A stretch of DNA of 40,102 nt, from positions 1-40,102 of the forward strand of contig NZ_FOES01000024.1 of NCBI RefSeq assembly GCF_900110685.1, read 5' to 3'. The position numbers and the translations under genes are program-made. The notes below the pieces were generated by a model that did no database searches, was not told where the DNA came from, and saw nothing but the letters and a program-made list of their open reading frames with translations. This document shows positions 1 to 6,938 of the stretch, one piece after another. Within the stretch, counting starts at the first letter, position 1. Every line of letters starts with the position of its first letter. The stretch comes from Piscibacillus halophilus (GTDB lineage Bacteria; Bacillota; Bacilli; Bacillales; Alkalibacillaceae).

Positions 1-351
1 TTCTTACAATTCATCACAGCATCACTGCCGTGATTGTTCCTGTGGAAAATTTCTTCCCTCTTGTCGGGAACCCTTGCAAGACCTCCCCGGGTAAGAGCTA
101 TAACCTTCCTCCCATATAACTGCTGTATTTACTGTATGGAATTCGTGCAGTATAGGACTTCGTTTTGTAATGCAAACTCATCCGTTCCAATTCAGCCTTA
201 TATACAGTTTCTGTTCGTCAGTTCAGGATTTTGCCTTAGGCTTCCTTCAGATTCCACCTCACGGTGGACACCCTTGCCATTAGCTAACAGTTCCTACTGC
301 CAGGCCTGTAGTGGACTTTCACCACCAAGTTATAGCCCATGCCGGGCACAC
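1..351 (-). mobile_element. Group II intron (bacterial class C type), 5' ribozyme portion, truncated by window edge
   Basis: Read on the minus strand, the segment starts at 351 with GTGTGCCCGGCATGGG, the 5' end I recognise from group IIC introns such as the Oceanobacillus iheyensis intron of known structure. It continues with other hallmarks of that class: GGTGAAAGTCC, GCAAGGGTGTCC, GGAATCTGAAGGAAGC, GATGAGTTTGCAT, AAAACGAAGTCC and TTACCCGGGGAGGTCT. This covers domain I and part of the downstream domains. The intron-encoded reverse transcriptase/maturase normally sits in domain IV, and the left edge is reached before any RT motif appears. The intron begins 6 nt after the stem of the dnaI terminator, which is the insertion preference described for class C introns. 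Whether the element is intact cannot be seen. The 111-aa plus-strand ORF over this region is not a gene. Confidence 0.88.
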
Positions 352-357
352 AATTAT

Positions 358-387
358 AAAGAGACTTAGAAAAATCTAAGCCTCTTT
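358..387 (-). terminator. Intrinsic terminator of the nrdR-dnaB-dnaI operon
   Basis: A 12-bp stem (358-369 with 376-387) and a 6-nt loop lie 11 nt past the dnaI stop codon. On the minus strand the one imperfect pair is a G-U wobble. On the plus strand it is an A-C mismatch but a run of six T follows, so weak termination of opposing transcripts is possible. The normal T tail on the minus strand is cut short by the intron at 351, leaving TTTATAATT before the intron. Confidence 0.8.
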
Positions 388-398
388 TTTAACTTTCT

Positions 399-1340
399 CT
401 ATTCTCGATAGTTTTCACCAACCACTTCAACTGGTTGGCTAACCTGTCTAATACGTTCCAAAATACGTGCAGCTTTTAACTGTTCATGATTCCCTTTACC
501 GGACTGGGATAAAATAGATTCCAATTCATCAGTTGAATAATTAGACGTGAAGAAGACAGGCAGTCTTTCCATCATACGATATTGTAAAATAGCTCCCAAC
601 ACTTCATCTCTGAACCATGCAGACGAAAACTCTGCTCCCATATCATCTAAGATTAACACTGAAGCGTTTTTGAACCGATCGATTTTATCATTAATGGATG
701 AATCGTTGATGGATGCTTTCATTTCACGAACCAATTCAGGCATATAAATGAAGTAAGTATCAATTCTGAGTTCGGCTAAAGCATTCGCTAATGCTGCTAA
801 CATATAGGTCTTACCAACACCAAATTTCCCATATAGATACAAACCTTTACTTGGCAGTTCTTCTTGGGCTTGGTCATAAAACGATTTTACTCTAGCAAAT
901 ACATCAAGTCTCGTTTCATCTTCTAAGTAAATTTTATCAAAAGACGCTTCATGAATTTCTCTTGGCATGTGTAAACTTTGAACAAATTTACGCTTTTCCA
1001 CTTCCTCTAAATGCTTCTCTTGACGAGGGCATTCGTGGTACCTTAACTTTATTCGGTCATTTTCTAAACTGATTTCAGGCACATACCCTGAAACTACATT
1101 CCGACATTCTTCTAAGGATGGACATTTCTCACACGCCTTAGATTGAATATCATATTCATAAAGTTTGATCAGTTGTTTATTTATTTGTTCGCCTGTTAAT
1201 TCCGGATGTTGGTTTAAAAAAGCTTGGACATCTTTAGACGATAAGACCTCTTCACGCATTTGCTGCATTGATTTTTGAAAACTTTCTTTTCCTTTCATCC
1301 ATCGGTTTAATGCTGATTGAATAGATTCCATCCTTTTCAC
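399..1340 (-). CDS. dnaI: Primosomal protein DnaI (helicase loader)
   Basis: AAA+ ATPase of 313 aa that loads the replicative helicase onto DNA during Bacillus-type primosome assembly, working with DnaB and DnaD. The N-terminal helicase-binding region carries likely zinc ligands C70, C73, C79 and H102/C104. The C-terminal ATPase domain has Walker A GKFGVGKT (171-178), Walker B LILDD (229-233) and a sensor-1-like FFTSN (263-267). Its start lies 2 nt after the dnaB stop, so the two are co-transcribed and probably translationally coupled. It is the last gene of the nrdR-dnaB-dnaI operon and is followed directly by a terminator. Length and synteny match B. subtilis. Confidence 0.97.
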   Translation of the reverse strand: MKRMESIQSALNRWMKGKESFQKSMQQMREEVLSSKDVQAFLNQHPELTGEQINKQLIKLYEYDIQSKACEKCPSLEECRNVVSGYVPEISLENDRIKLRYHECPRQEKHLEEVEKRKFVQSLHMPREIHEASFDKIYLEDETRLDVFARVKSFYDQAQEELPSKGLYLYGKFGVGKTYMLAALANALAELRIDTYFIYMPELVREMKASINDSSINDKIDRFKNASVLILDDMGAEFSSAWFRDEVLGAILQYRMMERLPVFFTSNYSTDELESILSQSGKGNHEQLKAARILERIRQVSQPVEVVGENYRE

Positions 1341-1342
1341 CC

Positions 1343-2725
1343 TTAATGCTTCGTTTTAGAATAATTTTTAATGAAAGCTTCTAACTCTTCACGCTTCTTC
1401 TGAACATCCCCTTGATTAGAACCTTGTTTTTGAGATGGAGACGTTTGTTTTTTCTGTTTACGCTCTTCTTCAAACCACTTTGGTAAAACTTCCTTAGAAC
1501 GTTGCTGTTTCTTTTGGTTTTGATTCTTTTTCTGCTTCCAAGTCTCATACATATGATGTTCGCGTTTGGCTATATTCATGGCTTCTTTTGCGGTTGATAT
1601 ATCTTCACGGCTCCAATGGGCTGCTATCGTTTCAATATAGTTTTTAGATAATTTATTTTGATTACGTTTTAACACATAATCAACCAACACATTCATAACG
1701 GGTTGTGACAAGCCATGTTCTTCCATAATTGAGGTGATCATATCTATTTCTTTCATTGAAGCTCGACCAGAGGAAGATAAATCTTCTAATAATTCTCTGT
1801 GTGAAATAGAATTAAAGCGCTCAATTAATTGTTCTTCTTTTGTTTTTGGCTTCTGATTAGAAGATGGCTGTTGTTTGACCTCATTTGGCTCTTGAGTAGA
1901 GGTCTGTCCTTTGTTATAAAGTCTAGGTGGTACACTTCCATGTTTTTTATAAAAGATATCTTTACACATATCTTGGAACTCTTTACAATCAAACTCTTGT
2001 TGTTCATTAACGGCCCAAATCAGAGCCTTTTCTAACTCTAAAAAGTCCACGTCATAGATTTTGATCATTTTTTCAATATATTCAATATTAGATGGCGTCA
2101 AAATAGATTGTGCCTGAATTTTTTGCTGTGTTAACATTTTATGAAGCCATTCAAGCGGTAATTTTGTTTCTATAGCATTAGATTCAGTTGGTTCATTCGG
2201 AATAACTTCAGTAACTTTTTCTTGGGGAACCATTGTAAATACATCATCAAATGAATGCGTGACAGATTGTACATTTGATGGTAACTGAATCCCCTTATTT
2301 AAACGTTTTTTCAAACGTTGATAAGAATCGCGTCCTATGTGATGCTCTAATAATACTGATAACATCGGATCTTCAAAGAACCCTTTAGCCGAATATGGTT
2401 TTTGTAAGATATAATATAATGTCCGATAGCTTCCCTCTTCTTTGTAAGAATGGAGGAGCCCAATGGCTTCAAGACTCTTTCTGGCTTCATAAAAATCATC
2501 CAGTGTCATGTTTAACATGTTCATCATTTGGTGATGGGAGATCGAAGTTTGAGGTTGTTGGTAGGCAGATTCTTTCCATAAAGCTTGAAAAACCGCTACG
2601 CCTTTTATTGTAATGAGTGGTTGATATAATAGCGTTAGAACGGTCTCAGCATCTTCATAAAAAGGCTCTTTTTGAAAAATTTTCATTCGGTCATTAGGCA
2701 AAAGATGCCGGATACGATCATTCAT
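1343..2725 (-). CDS. dnaB: Replication initiation and membrane attachment protein DnaB
   Basis: Firmicute DnaB (460 aa) is the membrane-associated co-loader that acts with DnaD and DnaI at oriC and at restarted forks; it is not the helicase that carries this name in E. coli. The N-terminal two thirds are compact winged-helix-like sequence. The segment from about residue 275 to 305 is a Gln/Ser/Lys-rich linker, and the C-terminal 70 residues are strongly basic and glutamine-rich, fitting DNA binding. A GAGGTG ribosome-binding site sits 7 nt before the ATG. It lies 22 nt after nrdR and 2 nt before dnaI. Recognition rests on overall similarity and synteny, since the family lacks short catalytic motifs. 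Confidence 0.95.
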   Translation of the reverse strand: MNDRIRHLLPNDRMKIFQKEPFYEDAETVLTLLYQPLITIKGVAVFQALWKESAYQQPQTSISHHQMMNMLNMTLDDFYEARKSLEAIGLLHSYKEEGSYRTLYYILQKPYSAKGFFEDPMLSVLLEHHIGRDSYQRLKKRLNKGIQLPSNVQSVTHSFDDVFTMVPQEKVTEVIPNEPTESNAIETKLPLEWLHKMLTQQKIQAQSILTPSNIEYIEKMIKIYDVDFLELEKALIWAVNEQQEFDCKEFQDMCKDIFYKKHGSVPPRLYNKGQTSTQEPNEVKQQPSSNQKPKTKEEQLIERFNSISHRELLEDLSSSGRASMKEIDMITSIMEEHGLSQPVMNVLVDYVLKRNQNKLSKNYIETIAAHWSREDISTAKEAMNIAKREHHMYETWKQKKNQNQKKQQRSKEVLPKWFEEERKQKKQTSPSQKQGSNQGDVQKKREELEAFIKNYSKTKH

Positions 2726-2747
2726 GTGTTACACCTCGTACTCCCTA

Positions 2748-3209
2748 TTACTTTTTATTTTTACTTATCATTTCATTTAACTCATTCATAAAGACATTAA
2801 TATCTTTAAATTGACGATAAACTGAAGCAAATCTGACATAAGCAACTTCATCTACTTCAGCTAAACGATCCATAATTAACTCGCCAATATCTTCACTTAT
2901 GATCTCTGAATTCCCTTGATTTCGTAGTTCTTTTTCTACATCAAATGCTATTCGTTCAATCTCTTCAATTGATACTGGTCGCTTTTCGCATGCCTTAATT
3001 AAACCTCTTTTTAACTTTTCGCGATTAAATTCTTCGCGAGTTCCTTCTTTTTTTACAACAATTAATGGAATTTCTTCTACACGTTCAAATGTTGTAAAGC
3101 GATAATGACAAGATTCACATTCTCTTCGTCGTCGAATCGATCGGCCTTCATCGATTGGTCTGGAATCTAATACTCTTGTGTTTTTAGCATCACAGTTAGG
3201 GCAACGCAT
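2748..3209 (-). CDS. nrdR: Transcriptional repressor NrdR
   Basis: NrdR (153 aa) represses ribonucleotide reductase genes when dATP is high. The N-terminal zinc ribbon is complete (C3, C6, C31, C34) with the basic stretch RSIRRRREC between the pairs. The rest is an ATP-cone domain beginning near [21 protein letters not shown] precedes the ATG. It heads the nrdR-dnaB-dnaI operon, tying dNTP control to replication initiation as in other Bacilli. I did not find paired NrdR boxes in its own upstream region. Confidence 0.97.
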   Translation of the reverse strand: MRCPNCDAKNTRVLDSRPIDEGRSIRRRRECESCHYRFTTFERVEEIPLIVVKKEGTREEFNREKLKRGLIKACEKRPVSIEEIERIAFDVEKELRNQGNSEIISEDIGELIMDRLAEVDEVAYVRFASVYRQFKDINVFMNELNEMISKNKK

Positions 3210-3256
3210 GATTTTATTTCCTCCATTAGACGTTCAATAATCGATACCTTCATATT

Positions 3257-3265
3257 AGTATAACA
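3257..3265 (-). promoter_or_regulatory. Probable extended -10 of the nrdR operon promoter
   Basis: On the minus strand TGTTATACT gives an extended -10 (TG-T-TATACT) about 48 nt upstream of the nrdR start codon. The corresponding -35 region is poor, which is common with extended -10 promoters. The sequence closely resembles the gapB promoter at 4722-4732. Confidence 0.4.
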
Positions 3266-3467
3266 AATTTCTTATATGTTTGAGAATAATATAGCCGTGT
3301 ATTCATAAAGAATTATGAAGACCTAATAGCTTGAATAAATGTGTATTAATAAAATGGAATATATAATATTTATTGAAGGAACTTAAAGAAATGGTGATTA
3401 TTTAACCGTAAACAAAATCTTTAAAAAAGCAGTCCAAAATCCTTGTAAAAAAGATTAAATGAGAGAA

Positions 3468-3580
3468 AGATGGCGACTTCTGCTGGAACAGCACGAGCCG
3501 AAATCACCCAAAATGAACCACGTGAACTTTGGAAAGTTGAGGTCGTGCCCGCGGAAAGTGTCCACCTGAAGCGAAATTAA
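3468..3580. repeat. Degenerate dispersed palindromic repeat in the nrdR-gapB gap
   Basis: The GC-richer segment contains GGAACAGCACGAGCC (3485-3499) and GGTCGTGCCCGCGGAAAG (3541-3558), with inverted arms GCACGA (3491-3496) and TCGTGC (3543-3548). It looks like a decayed copy of a large imperfect-palindrome repeat that I recall between genes in many Bacillaceae. The composition clearly differs from the AT-rich flanks. The remainder of the 430-nt gap (about 3266-3467) shows no ORF, RNA or hairpin that I can support. B. subtilis has speD at this position; here it is missing. Confidence 0.5.
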
Positions 3581-3583
3581 ATT

Positions 3584-3631
3584 ATAAAAAAACTGCCCCT
3601 TCAAGTCACATTATATGACTTTTGGGACAGT
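3584..3631 (-). terminator. Intrinsic terminator downstream of gapB
   Basis: On the minus strand the outer arms ACTGTCCC/GGGGCAGT and inner arms AAGTCA/TGACTT form a long hairpin, followed by a run of seven T. It begins 9 nt after the gapB stop codon. Confidence 0.9.
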
Positions 3632-3639
3632 CCTCTATT

Positions 3640-4665
3640 TTAAATAGTCATCTGACCATTTTTAATATCTTGTGAGACGTATTTAGCTAAATCAACAATT
3701 CGGCAAGAGTAACCCCACTCATTATCATACCAAGCTAATACTTTAACTTTACGGCTCCCCATCACCATCGTAGACAGGCCATCCACAATTGATGAATAAG
3801 GTGAAGTCGTGTAATCGACTGACACAAGTGGTTCATCATTAATTGAAATAATCCCAGCCATATCGCCTTCCATTGCATTATAAAACGCTTGGTTAACTTC
3901 TTCTGCTGTCACATCTTGATTTAAATCAACGACTAAATCTACTAATGAAACATTTGGAGTAGGTACACGTAACGCCATGCCATGCAGACGTCCTTTTAAT
4001 TCAGGTAACACTTCGTTAATCGCTTTTGCGGCACCAGTTGATGTTGGAATAATCGATTGTGTTAATCCACGAGCACGTCGCAAATCTTTGTGTGGATTAT
4101 CTAAGTTCTTTTGATCATTGGTAAATGAATGAACAGTTGTCATAAGTCCTTCTTGAATTCCAAATTGATCATTTAATACTTTTACGACTGGTGCAAGACA
4201 GTTTGTGGTACATGAAGCATTCGAGATGACTTCATCTGTTTCTGGATTAAAATCTTTTTCGTTAACTCCCATAACAATGGTACGGTCAACTTCTTTACCA
4301 GGAGCTGAAATAATAACGCGTTTTGCACCTGCTGTAATATGTTGAGAAGCCGACTCTTTTGTTTTAAATTTACCAGTTGCTTCTATAACAAGATCAATAT
4401 TTAAATCTGCCCATGGCAATTCTAACGGATTACGGTTGGATACTTTTAATACACGGTGACCGTCTACTATAATTTCTTCTTCATTATAAGTGACGTCTCC
4501 ATCAAAGTGTCCATGTACAGAATCATATTTAATTAAGTGTGCTAATGTTTCTGTTGGGTAACTAGCGTTTATAGCAATTACTTCAAGTTCTTTATCTTTA
4601 ATTGCTTTGCGAAAAACCATACGACCAATTCGACCAAAACCATTAATAGCAATGCGTGTTGTCAT
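3640..4665 (-). CDS. gapB: Glyceraldehyde-3-phosphate dehydrogenase, gluconeogenic GapB type
   Basis: Interconverts glyceraldehyde-3-phosphate and 1,3-bisphosphoglycerate; the GapB paralogue runs toward gluconeogenesis and prefers NADP. The 341-aa protein has the Rossmann start NGFGRIGR, the catalytic SNASCTTNC with Cys152, and an AINAS stretch (31-35). The aspartate found at that point in NAD-specific GapA enzymes is absent, which supports NADP use. I chose ATG 4665, two codons inside the longest frame, because GGGAGG lies 8 nt before it but only 2 nt before the upstream ATG. It sits next to coaE as in B. subtilis. A CcpN-type box overlaps its promoter, and a strong terminator follows. Confidence 0.96.
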   Translation of the reverse strand: MTTRIAINGFGRIGRMVFRKAIKDKELEVIAINASYPTETLAHLIKYDSVHGHFDGDVTYNEEEIIVDGHRVLKVSNRNPLELPWADLNIDLVIEATGKFKTKESASQHITAGAKRVIISAPGKEVDRTIVMGVNEKDFNPETDEVISNASCTTNCLAPVVKVLNDQFGIQEGLMTTVHSFTNDQKNLDNPHKDLRRARGLTQSIIPTSTGAAKAINEVLPELKGRLHGMALRVPTPNVSLVDLVVDLNQDVTAEEVNQAFYNAMEGDMAGIISINDEPLVSVDYTTSPYSSIVDGLSTMVMGSRKVKVLAWYDNEWGYSCRIVDLAKYVSQDIKNGQMTI

Positions 4666-4721
4666 TATCATAACCTCCCAAAACTATATGTGTTACACTT
4701 TAAATTATTTTTAACGACATT

Positions 4722-4732
4722 AGTATAACACA
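4722..4732 (-). promoter_or_regulatory. CcpN-type operator on the extended -10 of the gapB promoter
   Basis: On the minus strand TGTGTTATACT fits, at every position, the CcpN consensus I recall (TRTGHYATAYW). It contains an extended -10 (TG-T-TATACT) about 57 nt upstream of the gapB start codon. It also lies in a 7-bp-arm inverted repeat, TATAACA-CATT-TGTTATA (4724-4741). In B. subtilis CcpN represses gapB and pckA during glycolytic growth. The consensus overlaps an extended -10, so part of the match may simply be promoter sequence. Confidence 0.55.
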
Positions 4733-4776
4733 TTTGTTATATTATAGGGGAGTATAATTAAAAAATGTTACTATTT

Positions 4777-5388
4777 TTATAGATATTTATGTTCAATACC
4801 CCAATTTAGAAGAATTTCTTTTAATTGTTCTTTACTATTTTCAATCGTACCAGTGTTATCCACGATTGCATCTGCTCGTTCCTTCTTCTCAGTGATTGGA
4901 ATTTGGGATTGTATCCGACTTAATGCTTCTTCTTTGTCTGAACCATCGCGCTCCATGAGTCGTTCAAGCTGAATTTCTGGATCTACATAAACAACTAAGA
5001 CCTTGTCCACATAATCAAAAAGCTTACTTTCAAACAAAAGAGGGATGTCCAACACGACAGCCGATTCTCCGGCTGATACATATTCTTCCCTTTGTCTAAC
5101 CATTTCCTTGCGTATTTCTGGATGAATAAAGCTGTTTAACTTCTTTCTCTCTTCATCATTACCAAATACAATTTCTCCAAGTTTTTTCCGATTTAATGTT
5201 CCATTATCGTATAACACTTTTTTTCCAAAGTGTTCAACTATTTTTTGATATGCTGGCTTACCGGGCTCAACAACCTCTCGAGCTATTTGATCAGCATCTA
5301 CGACAGGAATCTCCCATGCTTTAAACATATTTGAGACGGTTGACTTACCTGTTGCAATACTACCTGTTAATCCAATAATTAATGACAT
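4777..5388 (-). CDS. coaE: Dephospho-CoA kinase
   Basis: Catalyses the last step of coenzyme A synthesis, ATP-dependent 3' phosphorylation of dephospho-CoA. The 203-aa protein begins MSLIIGLTGSIATGKS, giving the P-loop GSIATGKS right at the N-terminus, and carries VVDADQIAREVV and LDIPLLFE, typical of the family. The longest frame adds 27 residues upstream that overlap ytaF. I used the internal ATG at 5388, which has AGGTGATG just before it and matches usual family length (about 200 aa). The gap to the ytaF stop is 8 nt, so the two are co-transcribed. Confidence 0.95.
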   Translation of the reverse strand: MSLIIGLTGSIATGKSTVSNMFKAWEIPVVDADQIAREVVEPGKPAYQKIVEHFGKKVLYDNGTLNRKKLGEIVFGNDEERKKLNSFIHPEIRKEMVRQREEYVSAGESAVVLDIPLLFESKLFDYVDKVLVVYVDPEIQLERLMERDGSDKEEALSRIQSQIPITEKKERADAIVDNTGTIENSKEQLKEILLNWGIEHKYL

Positions 5389-5396
5389 AACATCAC

Positions 5397-6029
5397 CTAC
5401 TTCGTAATATTCCAGATTCCTAACATAATAAATATAATCCCTGGCAAAAAGGATAACTGGTGCATCCACTTATACTTTGTTAAAACTCTCCCTGTTAATG
5501 AACCTAACCCTAAGAAAATCATTGAGCAAACTCCAATAAGACCCGCAGTTAAAAAATAAGGTAGCATGGTAAAAGCTGAGCCTACCCCGCTTCCAAATGA
5601 ATCTAATGACAAAGCTAATGCAACAATAAAAGATTCCTTACCAGAAATGGTTCCAGAATGGTCTATATCTGCCATTTGGGGCTTTTTCAAAACAAGCCAT
5701 AAAGTTTTTAGATTAAAACGGACCGTTTCTTGTTGATAGTACTGTCGTATTTTCTCTCGTTGTTCATCAACCCATTGCCAAACGATATAACAGCCTATCA
5801 GTACAAAAACCAATCCCCCTAGATATTCAGCCATCTTAGGAATCATTAATTCCAGTAAATCTCCTAACAAATAACCAGTTAAAAAACTTCCAGATGTTAC
5901 AAGAGATATAATGATATAAGTCGTTTTCTTTACTTTAATGGATTTTAAACTATAAGTAAATCCAAAAAAATAACTATCAAAACTTACTGCAAAACTTAGT
6001 AAGAGCATGACAATCCATAGGTGATTCAA
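5397..6029 (-). CDS. ytaF: Sporulation membrane protein YtaF (MntP-like)
   Basis: A 210-aa polytopic membrane protein with about six helices in two groups of three. The hydrophilic loop near residues 95-130 carries DIDHSGTISGKESF, and each half has an LS(F/L)D-type motif (SFAVSFDSYFFG; LALSLDSFGSG), as in the MntP/YtaF family. YtaF is named as a sporulation protein in B. subtilis; its transported substrate is not known to me. The start is a TTG with AAGGAG 9 nt upstream. That ribosome-binding site is inside the 3' arm of the strong hairpin after mutM. coaE follows 8 nt later. Confidence 0.9.
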   Translation of the reverse strand: MNHLWIVMLLLSFAVSFDSYFFGFTYSLKSIKVKKTTYIIISLVTSGSFLTGYLLGDLLELMIPKMAEYLGGLVFVLIGCYIVWQWVDEQREKIRQYYQQETVRFNLKTLWLVLKKPQMADIDHSGTISGKESFIVALALSLDSFGSGVGSAFTMLPYFLTAGLIGVCSMIFLGLGSLTGRVLTKYKWMHQLSFLPGIIFIMLGIWNITK

Positions 6030-6030
6030 A

Positions 6031-6079
6031 ATAAAAAGCTCCTTCCATAAGGATTCAACCTATCTTATGAAAGAAGCTT
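6031..6079 (-). terminator. Terminator after mutM whose 3' arm contains the ytaF ribosome-binding site
   Basis: On the minus strand a 16-bp stem (79-64 pairing with 51-36 of the 6000s, two G-U pairs, no mismatches) has a 12-nt loop and is followed by TTTTTATTTTG. It starts 11 nt after the mutM stop. The 3' arm contains GGAAGGAG, the only plausible Shine-Dalgarno sequence for the ytaF TTG start at 6029. Read-through RNA would therefore hide the site, while RNA starting inside the hairpin would leave it open. Confidence 0.85.
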
Positions 6080-6089
6080 AAAACGTGTG

Positions 6090-6923
6090 TTAATTAGGGG
6101 CTGGCTGGCATTTAGGACAAAAATGTGTCCCTCTTCCCCCGACTTTAATCTTTTCTATTGTTGTATCACATGATGGGCATGACTCGCCTTCTTTTCCATA
6201 AACAGATATTCTTAGCTGAAATAATCCGACTTCTCCTAAACTATTCAAATAGGAACGAATCGATGAACCACCATGTTCAACGGCTTCTTGTAATACTTGA
6301 ACAGTATGTTGCTGTAACATCTTAGCTTCTTCAAATGTAATGGTATTCGCAATCCGTTCAGGGTGAATATGACTCTTATAAAGCACTTCATCAACATATA
6401 TATTACCTAACCCTGTTACGATCGCTTGATCAAGTAACGCCGGCTTTATTCTCCGTGTTGTTCTCCTTAATTTCTGGAATAAATATTCCGACGTAAAATG
6501 CTCACTAAATGGCTCAACACCTAATTTATTTAAAGGTGGTGTAGATAATAAATGACTAGGTTCTTTTAGATGCATCGTTCCAAATTTTCGGACATCACGA
6601 TACCTTAGTTCCTTCCCATCATCTAATTGAAAAATGATATGTGTATGAGGCTCTAATGGTTCACTATGCTCATAAACTCCATATTTTCCTTCCATTCTTA
6701 AGTGGGAAACTAAACGATCATCTGATAAATGAAAGATTAAAAATTTACCCAAACGATCGACTTGTGTAAACTTTTGACCAATAATGCGATGTTTAAAAGC
6801 CAGTGAATCATTAGGTTCTTTAATGATTCCCGCGTAATGAATAATGACATCTTTAATTTTTTTCCCCTTAATAATCGGTTCTAAAGTTCTTCTTACGGTT
6901 TCAACCTCAGGTAATTCTGGCAT
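6090..6923 (-). CDS. mutM: Formamidopyrimidine-DNA glycosylase (Fpg/MutM)
   Basis: Bifunctional base-excision repair enzyme that removes 8-oxoguanine and formamidopyrimidines and cuts the abasic site. The 277-aa protein starts MPELPEVET; Pro2 is the catalytic nucleophile after Met removal, and Glu3 is also required. The longest frame starts one codon earlier at a GTG, which cannot be right because Pro must be residue 2. The C-terminal zinc finger is complete (CPSC ... CPKC). Helix-two-turn-helix residues and the LGNIYVDE motif are present. The gene begins 15 nt after polA, forming a repair unit with it. Confidence 0.97.
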   Translation of the reverse strand: MPELPEVETVRRTLEPIIKGKKIKDVIIHYAGIIKEPNDSLAFKHRIIGQKFTQVDRLGKFLIFHLSDDRLVSHLRMEGKYGVYEHSEPLEPHTHIIFQLDDGKELRYRDVRKFGTMHLKEPSHLLSTPPLNKLGVEPFSEHFTSEYLFQKLRRTTRRIKPALLDQAIVTGLGNIYVDEVLYKSHIHPERIANTITFEEAKMLQQHTVQVLQEAVEHGGSSIRSYLNSLGEVGLFQLRISVYGKEGESCPSCDTTIEKIKVGGRGTHFCPKCQPAPN

Positions 6924-6938
6924 CACAATAACCTTCCC

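Noticed and set aside
34-369. Plus-strand 111-aa ORF at the left edge
   Set aside because: It runs antisense through conserved group II intron RNA sequence, has no ribosome-binding site and resembles no protein.
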